Assembly (NCBI GenBank): GCA_902765225.1
Contig: CACWYV010000003.1
Coordinates: forward strand, 62,001-126,000
Origin: Candidatus Avelusimicrobium intestinale
GTDB lineage: Bacteria; Elusimicrobiota; Elusimicrobia; Elusimicrobiales; Elusimicrobiaceae
Length of the DNA stretch: 64,000 nucleotides
Reading direction: 5' to 3'
The stretch's first letter is position 1. The number at the start of each line of letters is the position of its first letter. Below are positions 17,129-25,871 of the stretch, in pieces. The translations under genes were made by a program, and so were the position numbers. The notes under the pieces are model-generated. The model was given only the letters and a program-made list of their open reading frames with translations. It was not told where the DNA came from and did not search any database.

Positions 17129-17986
17129 ATGCCAGAATACAGAATTAATATCATGGAGCCGCAACCACAGCCGCAACGCCCGGCAGAAGTTTCCACCCAA
17201 GAAGTGGTATATGGGGCCGTGACGGAGCGGTTTGTTGCGTTGTTGATTGATTACGGAGTTGTCTTTTTACCGTTTAATTTGATTACGCATTTGTGGTTGA
17301 AATTTTTCCGTCCCGAACTGGACTTGGCGCAAGCCTTGGCGTTGATGGGGGGAATTAACGGGCTATTTATTTTGTATGAAGCTATTTTTTCTTGTGGCGG
17401 CCGGATGACGCTAGGGAAAGCGTTAGTGGGGTTGGCCGTTGTCAAAAAAGACATCAGCGGGCCGCTTTCGTTCATGCAGGCTTTGCGGCGTGCAGTAGGG
17501 TACTATGTAAGCGGCGCGCTGCTGTTTGGCGGATTCTTGATGGCTTTTTTTGATGACCGTCACCGGGCGTTACACGATATCTTCGGCGGAAGTGTGGTAG
17601 TGCAAATACGCCAAAAGTCTGTCGGAGAGCGTCTTGTTTTACGGGCGGCCGGCGGATTGTTGCTGGTGGCTTTTTTGTGGATGATTTATGCCCAGTTTTT
17701 TAACAAGGGAGCCCTGTTAGACGAGTATTATATCCGCCACGGACGAACGCAGTTGCAAAAAATTGCCTTGTTGGAAGAAGCGCACTACGTTAAATTTGGA
17801 TATTATACCAACAATTTGGAACGTTTGTTCTTGATGTCCGGGGATCCGGTCCAATTTCAGCGCGATACCTTAGGTATCTTGGAGCCCCGCGGTGTCAAAA
17901 TCGGAGTGTCTAAAGATTCCTACGCCATCAGCGCAGTGGCTAAAGACCGAAACCACACCCGCATTTCTTTTGCGCCCCAGCGGTAA
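17129..17986 (+). CDS. RDD-family membrane protein with a pilin-like C-terminal domain
   Basis: 285 residues. After a Pro/Gln-rich start, an RDD domain spans about 30-160: ERFVALLIDYGVVF (R..D pattern), GGRMTLGKALVGLAVV and DRHRALHDIFGGSVVV, with three to four membrane helices. A further helix (about 172-190, LRAAGGLLLVAFLWMIYAQF) is followed by a soluble domain with EEAHYVKFGYYTNNLERL, which resembles the segment after the helix in type II/IV pseudopilins. RDD proteins are poorly characterised; some are linked to ion or compatible-solute transport. The fusion is inferred by eye. GAGG lies 8 nt before the start. Confidence 0.78.
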   Translation: MPEYRINIMEPQPQPQRPAEVSTQEVVYGAVTERFVALLIDYGVVFLPFNLITHLWLKFFRPELDLAQALALMGGINGLFILYEAIFSCGGRMTLGKALVGLAVVKKDISGPLSFMQALRRAVGYYVSGALLFGGFLMAFFDDRHRALHDIFGGSVVVQIRQKSVGERLVLRAAGGLLLVAFLWMIYAQFFNKGALLDEYYIRHGRTQLQKIALLEEAHYVKFGYYTNNLERLFLMSGDPVQFQRDTLGILEPRGVKIGVSKDSYAISAVAKDRNHTRISFAPQR

Positions 17987-18007
17987 CGTAGGATGCGTTT
18001 TTACAAA

Positions 18008-18046
18008 ATAAATCCGGTAGTTCCTTTGCGGAACTACCGGATTTAT
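18008..18046. terminator. Perfect 17-bp hairpin between converging genes
   Basis: ATAAATCCGGTAGTTCC/GGAACTACCGGATTTAT with loop TTTGC. On the minus strand it is followed by TTTTGTAAAAA. Likely serves both the RDD gene and the minus-strand gene ending at 18058. Confidence 0.75.
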
Positions 18047-18057
18047 GTAACATACTA

Positions 18058-19587
18058 TTATGGTTCCAACGGGTTAAACCAGTTTCTAAATCTAGATTTG
18101 AGAACAGGATCCGTTGGTTTTTCTCCGGCGGATGGGTCCATGTCGTGTTTCAAAAAGAGTTCTTGGGTTTGGGAGTCCAGGGGTTCCTCCGCAATCTCAT
18201 AGGATGCCAATATCACATCAAAGGCCGGTACGCCAATAGAAGGTACGGGTGAGGTAAGGTCGGCCCGGAAATCTTCTAAGAGGAGGCGAAGGGTTTCATA
18301 AGGGCCTGCTCCTTGCAGGGATACTGCGGGCAGTTCGTACCGGGCAAGTTTATACACACGTAAGGTAACCTCCCACTTGTCTGCCAAGTGACCTAAGAAC
18401 AAATTGATATTCATGCCGGCTTCTTGTACTAGGAGATTTAACACCTCCTTTTGTACAGAAGACGGTAGGCACATCCAATACTCTGGCAGATCACTTTTGA
18501 ATACAGAATTGACATCTACGTGGTATTGGGTAATCATTTCCCGCAAGAAATTCAAGGTTTCTTCATAGGTCGCTTTACGGATGGGGTAACCTAAATCACT
18601 GGCTACCCGCGTAAACAAAGCATTAAAGAGATCCGGGTATTGCTGTAGATTTTTTTCCGCCAATTCACGGGCCATATCACGCAGATTGTTCAGCTGGTAG
18701 CTCATCATGCTTTTACGGGATATGGAGAAAATCGGGTTATGCGATTCTTCCGCGGGCTCTATTCCTTTTGAAATGCCTTTGACAAGATCGTTCCGGTCCC
18801 GGTTAAAACCAAAATTTTTCATTACTTCGTATACCGGTCCGCCATGTTCCACGATGGCTTCCTTTTCTTTTTCGGAAAATACAGCATCCAGACGTACTCC
18901 ATGCTCTGTTAAGAACCTTAGGCCGGTTTCATCGCCTTCCCAGGCCATGTTACGCACGAGGTCGTCCGGTCGGATTTGGCCGGGAGCCTGTTTTAAGTCA
19001 GGTTGTTCAAAAACAGTTCGGAAATCCGCGTCTTTTTTGGCCAAAAAACTTAGGGCCTGATATCTTTTTGTCAGTGTTAAAAACAATACGTCTTGGTCGG
19101 TTATTTTTTGGGCGAAATCAGGAATACGTTGGGCTAATTTTTCCAGCTCGGCCGGGTTTTCCCGGGCTAGAATTTGCGTAATCAGAAGCCCCTTTTGCGC
19201 CCACGCGGATTGGGAGACAGATTCGGTTCCCCGAACCGTAGGAAGTTGGGTGCTACGAGGCGTGTGTGACCCTGCCGAAGCGGGGTTACTCAGTAAGTCT
19301 GCCAGAGTCATCCGTTGCTCTAGGGCAGTATATAAGTCCAGTCCGTACGGATTATGTTCCGGGGTAACCGTGTTGTTGGCAAAAGTGACGTGATTAAACG
19401 GTTTTCCGGTGATATTTCGCATGATTGACCAAGGCAGTTCTATTGGAACGGTAAATTGGGTTGCCCGACGGGAAGCCTGGGTGAGTTTTAGGGTACTTTT
19501 GGCTATTTCCCCGCCTTGGGCATAACCCGTAACCGTCAGTATGCATAAACAAACCGGAGTGAGGGCGAATTGAAAAATACGTGTCAT
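18058..19587 (-). CDS. Secreted helical-repeat (ankyrin-like) protein of unknown function
   Basis: 509 residues from ATG 19587, which has AGGAG upstream; an in-frame start 33 nt earlier lacks one. Signal peptide with likely cleavage after TGYAQ. The rest is alpha-helical; segments such as DETGLRFLTEHGVRLDAVF and GPVYEVMKNFGFNRDRN look like weak ankyrin units. It belongs with the secreted proteins at 24703 and 44815 in style and length, and shares their upstream palindrome-promoter module. No enzyme motif seen. Confidence 0.75.
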   Translation of the reverse strand: MTRIFQFALTPVCLCILTVTGYAQGGEIAKSTLKLTQASRRATQFTVPIELPWSIMRNITGKPFNHVTFANNTVTPEHNPYGLDLYTALEQRMTLADLLSNPASAGSHTPRSTQLPTVRGTESVSQSAWAQKGLLITQILARENPAELEKLAQRIPDFAQKITDQDVLFLTLTKRYQALSFLAKKDADFRTVFEQPDLKQAPGQIRPDDLVRNMAWEGDETGLRFLTEHGVRLDAVFSEKEKEAIVEHGGPVYEVMKNFGFNRDRNDLVKGISKGIEPAEESHNPIFSISRKSMMSYQLNNLRDMARELAEKNLQQYPDLFNALFTRVASDLGYPIRKATYEETLNFLREMITQYHVDVNSVFKSDLPEYWMCLPSSVQKEVLNLLVQEAGMNINLFLGHLADKWEVTLRVYKLARYELPAVSLQGAGPYETLRLLLEDFRADLTSPVPSIGVPAFDVILASYEIAEEPLDSQTQELFLKHDMDPSAGEKPTDPVLKSRFRNWFNPLEP

Positions 19588-19629
19588 ATGAGTTGTTCTC
19601 CTGAATTGGAATAAATACACCTATCATTT

Positions 19630-19697
19630 ATTGTAAAAATGTTTACCGTTTTGACACAAGGGCCTTTGGACCTAGACGCATCTAGGTCCTCGCCCCC
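19630..19697 (-). promoter_or_regulatory. Palindrome-promoter module, copy 1
   Basis: On the minus strand: palindrome GGACCTAGA-TGCG-TCTAGGTCC (19668-19689), then AAAGGCCC immediately followed by -35 TTGTGT (19654-19659), 18-bp spacer and -10 TACAAT (19630-19635). The left arm beyond the core has decayed. Same layout as copies at 44715, 53046 and 55239. It precedes the secreted gene starting at 19587. Confidence 0.7.
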
Positions 19698-19778
19698 CAA
19701 AAATAAGAGGACTGACAACTCCATTCTGTACGGGATACGGAATTTTTTCCTATTGCCGAGGAATAAGAACAACCGTTG

Positions 19779-20156
19779 TTACTCGTGGCGGTGCTCGGTA
19801 GAGTGCTGGCAGTTAATGCAATAACGGGCAAACGGCAAGGCTTTAATTCTTTTTTTGGGAATGGGTTGGCGGCAGTATTCGCAGATGCCGTAAATGCCTT
19901 TGTCCATTTTGCGTAAGGCCGCTTCAATTTGTTCAATCGTGTTGTGGGCATTTCCGGAGAGTTCAAATAACATCTCTTTATCCAAACTGCGGGTAGCATC
20001 GTCAATCGGGTCACCTACTTCGGCTTCCGGCATATCCATATTTTTCTTATCTTTCAGCCGGGCGGCGGCTTCTTCTTTTAAGGTTAGCAAATGTTTTTTG
20101 ATTTCTTTTAATTCGGTGGCAGTCAGTGCCTCTTTGTTGGTCTTTTTAATTGCCAT
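19779..20156 (-). CDS. dksA: TraR/DksA-family zinc-finger regulator
   Basis: 125 residues. An N-terminal coiled coil (ELKEIKKHLLTLKEEAAARLKD) carries an acidic EVGDPIDDATR segment; the C-terminal zinc finger is CEYC...CINC, followed by the expected helix. DksA-type proteins enter the RNA polymerase secondary channel and, with ppGpp, retune rRNA and amino-acid promoters. The coiled-coil tip residues that distinguish DksA from other TraR relatives are not clear. Monocistronic with its own promoter. Confidence 0.85.
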   Translation of the reverse strand: MAIKKTNKEALTATELKEIKKHLLTLKEEAAARLKDKKNMDMPEAEVGDPIDDATRSLDKEMLFELSGNAHNTIEQIEAALRKMDKGIYGICEYCRQPIPKKRIKALPFARYCINCQHSTEHRHE

Positions 20157-20224
20157 AATATAATTCCTTTAGATGTTTTCAAAAAATGTGCGCACGGCCT
20201 ATGGGACCGAACGCTTGTCTGATT

Positions 20225-20253
20225 AGTGTAGCAAAGTACGCTGCGTTTTGCAA
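20225..20253 (-). promoter_or_regulatory. Promoter of dksA
   Basis: Minus strand: -35 TTGCAA (20248-20253), 17-bp spacer, -10 TACACT (20225-20230), leaving a leader of about 60 nt before ATG 20156. Confidence 0.75.
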
Positions 20254-20276
20254 GTCTTTTTCCTCGGAGAGAACCC

Positions 20277-20315
20277 GCCTACATATCCCCGGACTTAACC
20301 GGGGGATATGTAGGC
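20277..20315 (-). terminator. Hairpin downstream of infB
   Basis: GCCTACATATCCCCGG against CCGGGGGATATGTAGGC: 16 bp with one bulged base, no T-tract. Placed 25 nt after the infB stop, so probably its 3' end. Confidence 0.6.
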
Positions 20316-20339
20316 AAACATTCTTCCGGAAATTAAAGA

Positions 20340-22640
20340 CTACATTTTGATACGGCGGGTGACGTTTTCTTTCTTGAAACATTCAATGGTGTCACCTTCG
20401 GCGACTCCCTTAAATCCTTCAATCAAGATACCGCACTCGTATCCTTTTTCTACTTCTTTTACGTCGTCTTTAAAGCGTTTCAAACCGCCGATTTTCCCGT
20501 GGCCGACTTCTTCTCCGTTGCGTTTGATGCGCACTTCATAACCGCGGTAAATCGTTCCGGTTTCTACCAGTGAGCCGGAAATCAAACCGGAACTCAACTT
20601 CATCACTTTTTTAATCGTGGCGGTACCGACTACGGTTTCTATAACGTCCGGTTCCAACAAACCTTCCATAGCGGCTTTAATGTCTTCCAACAATTCAAAA
20701 ATGATAGTATATCGGCGTATCTCAATGCCTTCGCGTTCCGCTTCGGCCGCGGCTTTGTGTTCCGTATCCACGTGGAAGCCAATGACAACGGCATTGGAGG
20801 CCTTGGCCAGTAAAATATCCGATTCATTGATATTACCCGGGGCCGAAAGGATGATATCTACTTCTACTTCATCCGAAGGAATACGCAAAAGCGCATCTTT
20901 AATGGCTTCAATGGAACCTTGCACGTCTGCTTTCAAAATTAAACTTAATTTTTTGGCAGTGTTGGCATTTTCTTCCGTTTTGGCCAATCCCATCAGCGAC
21001 GCTTGTTTGCGGTGTGCCTGCGAGTCTTCCTTTTGCGCCAGTTTACGTTTTTCCGCTGCGTAGCGGGCTTCTTTTTCGCTCGTCATGATATAGAGCGTAT
21101 CCCCTACTTGCGGCGGTTCGCCGTTAATGCCCAAAATTTCAGCCGGTACGCTGGGGCCGATTTTCTGGTAGCGTTGGGAATTTTCATCAATCAGCGCGCG
21201 GATGCGGCCGTAGTTGGTTCCTACGATAAACGGATCGCCCACTTTCATCGTGCCTTTCTGCACGAGTACCGTAGCCACGACGCCGCGCTTGTTATCGCGT
21301 TTACTTTCCAGGATAACACCCACGCCCGGGCGGTCCGGATTGGCTTTTAATTCCATCATTTCAGCTTGCAGCGCAATCATTTCCAAAAGTTTATCAATGT
21401 TGATATGCTTTTTGGCCGAAATTTCTACAAAAATAGTATTCCCTTGCCATTCTTCGGGTACGAGTCCCCGCGCCGCCAAATCCTGTTTGACACGGTCCGG
21501 ATTGGCTCCGGGCAGGTCAATTTTATTCACGGCTACGATAATGGGGGCTTTGGCCGCTTTGGCGTGTTCCATGGCTTCAATCGTCTGCGGCATGATACCG
21601 TCCGTAGCCGAAACGACTAATACCACAATGTCGGTAGCCTGTGCACCGCGGGCCCGCATGGCGGTAAACGCTTCGTGACCGGGGGTGTCTAAAAACGTCA
21701 AGATTCCGCGCGGCGTTTTGACGCGGTACGCCCCGATGTGCTGGGTAATGGCTCCGGCTTCGCCCGCTACAACGTTTGATTTGCGGATGGCGTCCAACAG
21801 ACTGGTTTTACCGTGGTCCACATGGCCCATAATCGTAATGACGGGACTGCGCGGCTGCAAAGAGGCCGGATCGTCGGCTGTTTCCAAGAGTTCCAATGTC
21901 TCTTGCGCTAAATCTTCTTCTACCAGTTCCGCCTTAAAACCACATTCGTCCACGATCAATTCCAACATATCTTTTTCCAACCGTTGGTTGATGGTGGCAA
22001 AAATTCCCATCCCCATCAATTTCTTGATGAAGTCATTGGTTTGAAAATTCATTTTCTCCGCCAATTCTTTGACGGTGGGCTGCCCCACAATGCGAACAAC
22101 CTTTTCCTCTTTTTTAGGAGCAGCAGGTTGGGGGGCCTTCACGTGACCGTGCCGGTCCACACCGGTTGCAGTTGCCTGCGGCTGTTTGACCGGCGCTGCA
22201 GGTGCCTGCTGTGTTTTAACGGGCGGGGCCGGGGGAACAACCGGCTTAGGGGCCGGAGGTACTACCGGAGCGGCCGGTTGCACTTTAGGGGCTGGCGGTA
22301 CCGGGGTCGGTTGGGGAGCCACAACTGCCGGTTTCGGTTGTGCCGAAACGGGTTTTTGCGGTTTAGGTTGAACAACGGTCGGAACCGGAGCAGTCACCTC
22401 TACGGCAACAGCTGGTTTTTCAACTTTCGGTTTAACCGTTTTTTTAGTCGCCGATTTAGTCGTCGTTTTAGCGGCAGTTTTTTTGGCCGCTGTTTTTTTA
22501 GCTGCCGGTTTAGTCGCTGTTTTTTTAGGTGCGGCTTTTTTGGTGGCAGGTTTAGCGGTCGTTTTTTTGGCCGTTGTTTTTTTAGCCGCCGGTTTCTTTT
22601 TAGTGGAAGTTTCTTCCTCTGTACTAGTTTTCTTGGGCAT
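20340..22640 (-). CDS. infB: Translation initiation factor IF-2
   Basis: 766 residues. Residues 1-80 are Lys/Ala/Thr repeats (KKTTAKK type), 80-180 are Pro/Val/Ala-rich, followed by the short IF2-N helical module ([16 protein letters not shown]). The GTPase domain begins near 262: GHVDHGKT (G1), DTPGHE (G3), NKID (G4), then domains II-IV. It places initiator tRNA on the 30S subunit. Last gene of rimP-nusA-infB; its start overlaps the end of nusA by 17 nt. The low-complexity N-terminus is typical of the variable part of IF-2. Confidence 0.97.
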   Translation of the reverse strand: MPKKTSTEEETSTKKKPAAKKTTAKKTTAKPATKKAAPKKTATKPAAKKTAAKKTAAKTTTKSATKKTVKPKVEKPAVAVEVTAPVPTVVQPKPQKPVSAQPKPAVVAPQPTPVPPAPKVQPAAPVVPPAPKPVVPPAPPVKTQQAPAAPVKQPQATATGVDRHGHVKAPQPAAPKKEEKVVRIVGQPTVKELAEKMNFQTNDFIKKLMGMGIFATINQRLEKDMLELIVDECGFKAELVEEDLAQETLELLETADDPASLQPRSPVITIMGHVDHGKTSLLDAIRKSNVVAGEAGAITQHIGAYRVKTPRGILTFLDTPGHEAFTAMRARGAQATDIVVLVVSATDGIMPQTIEAMEHAKAAKAPIIVAVNKIDLPGANPDRVKQDLAARGLVPEEWQGNTIFVEISAKKHINIDKLLEMIALQAEMMELKANPDRPGVGVILESKRDNKRGVVATVLVQKGTMKVGDPFIVGTNYGRIRALIDENSQRYQKIGPSVPAEILGINGEPPQVGDTLYIMTSEKEARYAAEKRKLAQKEDSQAHRKQASLMGLAKTEENANTAKKLSLILKADVQGSIEAIKDALLRIPSDEVEVDIILSAPGNINESDILLAKASNAVVIGFHVDTEHKAAAEAEREGIEIRRYTIIFELLEDIKAAMEGLLEPDVIETVVGTATIKKVMKLSSGLISGSLVETGTIYRGYEVRIKRNGEEVGHGKIGGLKRFKDDVKEVEKGYECGILIEGFKGVAEGDTIECFKKENVTRRIKM

Positions 22641-24012
22641 TAGCGGCCTCCGGTTGCGTTTGGGCCGCTTGGGCGGCTTTGTCGGCTAAGTATTTTTTAG
22701 CCCCTTCTATAATTTTTTCAGCGGTTTTGTCCCCAATACCTTGTACGGCAGATAAATGCTCTGTAGTGGCAGAAGCTAACTGCTCTACACTGGAAAAACC
22801 GGCTTTCTGTAGGATTTCAGCCATTTTGGGGCCCACGCCTTCCACATCGGCGAAAAGTCGCTGGATGTTTTCGGTAGCTGTTTTTTCGGCCCGGGCTTTT
22901 TGGATTTCACTCTTGACGTCCAAATCCCATCCGGTCAGACGACTGGCCATTTTAATATTTTGCCAATCTTTACCTAAAGCGATGGCCAACTGATCGTCCG
23001 GTACATAAATAACAGCCCGTTTTTCGGTGGCACTGAGAATTTTGACGGAATTGGCTTTGGCCGGTGAAATGGCATTCATAAGTAGGGTGGAAATATCTTC
23101 GGTGTAGTGGATTAAATCAATGCGTTCGCCCGATAGTTCGTTCATGACCGCATGAATGCGGATTCCGCGCATTCCCACACAGGTACCGACGGGGTCAATC
23201 TTGCTGTCCGTGCTGGATACAATCACTTTGGCGTGGAAGCCCGGGTCCCGTTGGACTTTTTTAATTTCCACAATACCTTCTCCGATTTCCGGTACTTCTA
23301 CTTTAAACAGTTCCTCTAAAAATTTACCATTGGCGCGCGACAAAATGATGTACGGCCCACGTTGCCCTTTATCCAACCGGTAAGCGGCGGATTTATAGCG
23401 TCCCAGAGTGGGGTCGTCGGTTACTTCCGCCAAATCGGTCGGGCTGAGCACTTTGGTAATGACGGCTTTGATACGGGAACCGGTGGTATAGCGTTCCTTT
23501 CTGATTTGTTCGCAATACGGGAAAATGGCTTCCACTTTCCCCAAGTCCACGATAATATCCCGATCGGAAAACCGGCGTACGGAACCGGTGACAACTTCTC
23601 CTTCACGCGGTTTGTATTCTTTATAGAAATTCTCACGCTCAATTCCACGTACTTTTTGAATGAGGACTTGTTTGGCGATTTGGGCCGCAATGCGCGAAAA
23701 GTCTTTTACATCTACCGTTAAGGTTACGGTATCACCCGGTTTCGGGTTTTTCAAGTGCTGTTTAGCATCTTCTACGTTAATTTCCGTCTCCGGGTTGGAT
23801 ACAATTTCAACCACTTGCAAGGTCTGAAATGCCTTGATGGAGCCGTTTTCTACGTCAATTTTTGCACTGATTTGAGCCGTTTTCCCCAAATTTTTGCGTA
23901 ACGCAGAGACGAGGGCATCTTCCACGGTTTTCAAAATATCTTCGCGTTTAATATTTTTTTCTCTTTCCAGCCCTTCCAGAGCCAGAACTAAATCTTTTGC
24001 ATTGCCTTCCAT
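22624..24012 (-). CDS. nusA: Transcription termination/antitermination factor NusA
   Basis: 462 residues. N-terminal RNA-polymerase-binding domain (1-125), S1 domain (about 135-200, GEVVTGSVRRFSDRDIIVDLG), two KH domains (about 230-345, with GMRGIRI and ALGKDWQNIKMAS), and a C-terminal helix-hairpin-helix pair (VEGVGPKMAEIL, VQGIGDKTAEKI). An insertion of about 30 residues (around 200-230, TDLAEVTDDPTLGRYKS) separates S1 and KH1. Modulates pausing and Rho-independent termination. Its operon leader carries a terminator (24515-24540) that it may act on. Confidence 0.97.
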   Translation of the reverse strand: MEGNAKDLVLALEGLEREKNIKREDILKTVEDALVSALRKNLGKTAQISAKIDVENGSIKAFQTLQVVEIVSNPETEINVEDAKQHLKNPKPGDTVTLTVDVKDFSRIAAQIAKQVLIQKVRGIERENFYKEYKPREGEVVTGSVRRFSDRDIIVDLGKVEAIFPYCEQIRKERYTTGSRIKAVITKVLSPTDLAEVTDDPTLGRYKSAAYRLDKGQRGPYIILSRANGKFLEELFKVEVPEIGEGIVEIKKVQRDPGFHAKVIVSSTDSKIDPVGTCVGMRGIRIHAVMNELSGERIDLIHYTEDISTLLMNAISPAKANSVKILSATEKRAVIYVPDDQLAIALGKDWQNIKMASRLTGWDLDVKSEIQKARAEKTATENIQRLFADVEGVGPKMAEILQKAGFSSVEQLASATTEHLSAVQGIGDKTAEKIIEGAKKYLADKAAQAAQTQPEAANAQEN

Positions 24013-24030
24013 TTTTATTCTCCTTGTGTA

Positions 24031-24489
24031 TTAAAATTCCAGGACAGGGTCCAAGTTAGCCTTCTTTATATTGTCGTAGGCGAAATGATACTGGTTGGTA
24101 CCGTCGTCTAACACAAATTCATGTTCATCGGCAGAGGCGATAACGCCGGTAAAAAAGCCGCGGCCTTCCAACGGCACTTTGAGTACAATTTTTACCCGTT
24201 GGGAAATAAATTGCTTAAAATGGGCCGGTTTTTTGAGTACCCGTTGCACGCCGGGAGAAGATACTTCCAAGATATACGCCCCGCCAACCAGGTTTTCCAT
24301 CTCCAAAACAGCATCTATTTTGTCGGTCAATGCGCCGCAGTCGTCTAAGGTTACGCCGCCGACTTTGTCCACAAAGAACTGCAGGAGTGTCTTTTTGCCC
24401 TGATGTTGGATGACCAAATCTACCAGTTCTACGTGTTCGTTTTCCAAGGCTTGGGAAACTTTTTGTTCAATCGTTTTTGGGTCTTGCAT
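24031..24489 (-). CDS. rimP: Ribosome maturation factor RimP
   Basis: 152 residues. DUF150/RimP two-domain protein needed for 30S assembly; the signature YILEVSSPGVQRVL (about 73-86) and LDDCGALTDKID are clear. First gene of the conserved rimP-nusA-infB operon, 18 nt before nusA. AAGGAG ribosome site 7 nt before the ATG. Confidence 0.95.
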   Translation of the reverse strand: MQDPKTIEQKVSQALENEHVELVDLVIQHQGKKTLLQFFVDKVGGVTLDDCGALTDKIDAVLEMENLVGGAYILEVSSPGVQRVLKKPAHFKQFISQRVKIVLKVPLEGRGFFTGVIASADEHEFVLDDGTNQYHFAYDNIKKANLDPVLEF

Positions 24490-24514
24490 ACAATACTCCT
24501 TGCGGCTGATTAAC

Positions 24515-24540
24515 GAAAAAGCGACTTGTACTCAAGTCGC
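24515..24540 (-). terminator. Terminator in the leader of rimP-nusA-infB
   Basis: Minus strand: GCGACTTG-AGTA-CAAGTCGC, 8-bp perfect stem, followed at once by TTTTTCG. It lies between the promoter at 24554-24582 and the rimP ribosome site, so most initiations could stop here unless antiterminated. Confidence 0.8.
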
Positions 24541-24553
24541 TCTTACTTTATAC

Positions 24554-24582
24554 ATCATAACATTTGCAAGAGCCGTTGTCAA
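24554..24582 (-). promoter_or_regulatory. Promoter of rimP-nusA-infB
   Basis: Minus strand: -35 TTGACA (24577-24582), 17-bp spacer, -10 TATGAT (24554-24559). Start predicted near 24547, leader about 58 nt. Confidence 0.85.
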
Positions 24583-24600
24583 CTTTTTGAAGTTCGCAAA

Positions 24601-24672
24601 GGACCTAGGAGGAAGGCCCAGACAACTTTAGGTCCAAAGACCTATGGACATTCCGGGGGACGCTATTATAAT
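24601..24672 (+). promoter_or_regulatory. Palindrome-promoter module, copy 2 (degenerate)
   Basis: Starts GGACCTAGG, later TAGGTC-CAAA-GACCTA (24629-24644), a 6-bp palindrome of the family's core words in altered order. It is followed by -35 TGGACA (24645-24650), 16-bp spacer and -10 TATAAT (24667-24672). Lies between the divergent rimP promoter and the ankyrin gene. Confidence 0.55.
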
Positions 24673-24702
24673 ATCTATATAGTTCCTATGAGGAGAGTAT
24701 AT

Positions 24703-25710
24703 ATGAAGAAAATAGCGGTTATGTGTAGTTTGTTGTTGTTGGCTGGGATGGCCCAGGCCCAAATAAAGGGGAATTTGGCCTCTGCAATTGCCGGAGCAGT
24801 TGTTTCTACGGAGAAAGCAGATAAATTTTTGGAAGCCGTTGCTGCCGCGGATTTGCGCACAGTGAGATGGATGCTAGCCGATACCCGGAAGACGTCCCAT
24901 CTGGTGAATGTGAAAGATAAAGACGGCAATACGCCCCTCATGCGGGCTATTCAAGGGTTGAATAGCGATCTTTCCACCTATACGCGGGGAGTTGCTGCCA
25001 AAAAGCGCGAAGATTATATTCGTATCATTGAATTATTAGGGGAGAGCGGGGCCTACGTGAATACGACCAACGAAAAAGGATGGACGGCTTTGTGTATGGC
25101 GGCCCAAGGGAGTTACCCCAGAGTGGTAAGTTATTTACTGGCCCGAAATGCGCATGTGGACCATTTGTGCGGAGGTAAAAAAGAGGGAGTTACGCCTCTT
25201 TTGGTGGCGACCCATAGTAAGGATTTGCCGGAGATGATCCAATTATTAGTAGATGCCGGGGCCGATGTTAATTTTCTGAGTCCGTTCCGGAGTTATCTTG
25301 AACTTCGTAGTACTCCGTTGATGGGGGCGGTTGACCACGGGGATGTTGAATCCGTGGGAATTTTGCTGGACGCGGGGGCAGATATCAATGCGGAAACCCG
25401 GGGCACGGTGGAAGGAATGACCGCAGCTTGGATTGCCGTTCAAAACCGGGATTGGTTTATGCTTCAGTATTTAGTGGAGCACGGAGGACATTTGTTCTCG
25501 TACTTGGATGGTGATGTATTGGTGGGTATTCGGGAGAGGGATTATATGTTCCCGGGCCATATCCGGGAATATCTGGAAAGCAAGGGATATGATTTTAACA
25601 GACCTACCAGACTCCGTGTTTTCTTGTATCAGGGCGGAGATTATGTGAATGAATATTCAGCAGCGGAAATGGAACAATTGTATAAAACGGGAAAGCTGAA
25701 AAAGAAGTAA
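24703..25710 (+). CDS. Secreted ankyrin-repeat protein
   Basis: 335 residues from ATG 24703 (GAGGAGAG upstream). Signal peptide ending near AQAQ. Ankyrin repeats follow: KDGNTPLMRAIQG, KGWTALCMAAQG...VVSYLLARNAHVDH, GVTPLLVATHS...MIQLLVDAGADVNFL, STPLMGAVDHGDVESVGILLDAGADINAET, and MTAAWIAVQNRDWFMLQYLVEHGG. The C-terminal 70 residues are less regular. Likely a periplasmic or exported protein-binding scaffold; partner unknown. Promoter module copy 2 lies upstream. Confidence 0.88.
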   Translation: MKKIAVMCSLLLLAGMAQAQIKGNLASAIAGAVVSTEKADKFLEAVAAADLRTVRWMLADTRKTSHLVNVKDKDGNTPLMRAIQGLNSDLSTYTRGVAAKKREDYIRIIELLGESGAYVNTTNEKGWTALCMAAQGSYPRVVSYLLARNAHVDHLCGGKKEGVTPLLVATHSKDLPEMIQLLVDAGADVNFLSPFRSYLELRSTPLMGAVDHGDVESVGILLDAGADINAETRGTVEGMTAAWIAVQNRDWFMLQYLVEHGGHLFSYLDGDVLVGIRERDYMFPGHIREYLESKGYDFNRPTRLRVFLYQGGDYVNEYSAAEMEQLYKTGKLKKK

Positions 25711-25737
25711 TTTGTTTTCGGAGTTTGTGATTTAAAT

Positions 25738-25773
25738 AACCGGGCGGTCCGTTTTAGACCGCCCGGTTGTTTT
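25738..25773 (+). terminator. Terminator after the ankyrin gene
   Basis: AACCGGGCGGTC/GACCGCCCGGTT, 12-bp stem, then TGTTTTG. Confidence 0.85.
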
Positions 25774-25829
25774 GAGGTTAAAACCGCTTGCCAGAACAAG
25801 AGTACCGTGTCCCGGAAAACGATTTATAG

Positions 25830-25866
25830 CCGGGTTATGACTTCTGCAACAGATGTCATAACCCGG
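25830..25866 (-). terminator. Hairpin downstream of tig
   Basis: CCGGGTTATGAC/GTCATAACCCGG, 12-bp perfect stem, 13-nt loop, 5 nt after the tig stop on the minus strand. No T-run. Confidence 0.6.
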
Positions 25867-25871
25867 TAAAT

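Noticed and set aside
21984-22643. Plus-strand frame of 219 codons opposite infB
   Set aside because: It is the antisense of the Lys/Ala/Pro low-complexity IF-2 N-terminus; composition artefact.
24526-24702. Extended N-terminus of the ankyrin gene
   Set aside because: It would cross the promoter module and the rimP promoter region; ATG 24703 has a ribosome site and starts a signal peptide.
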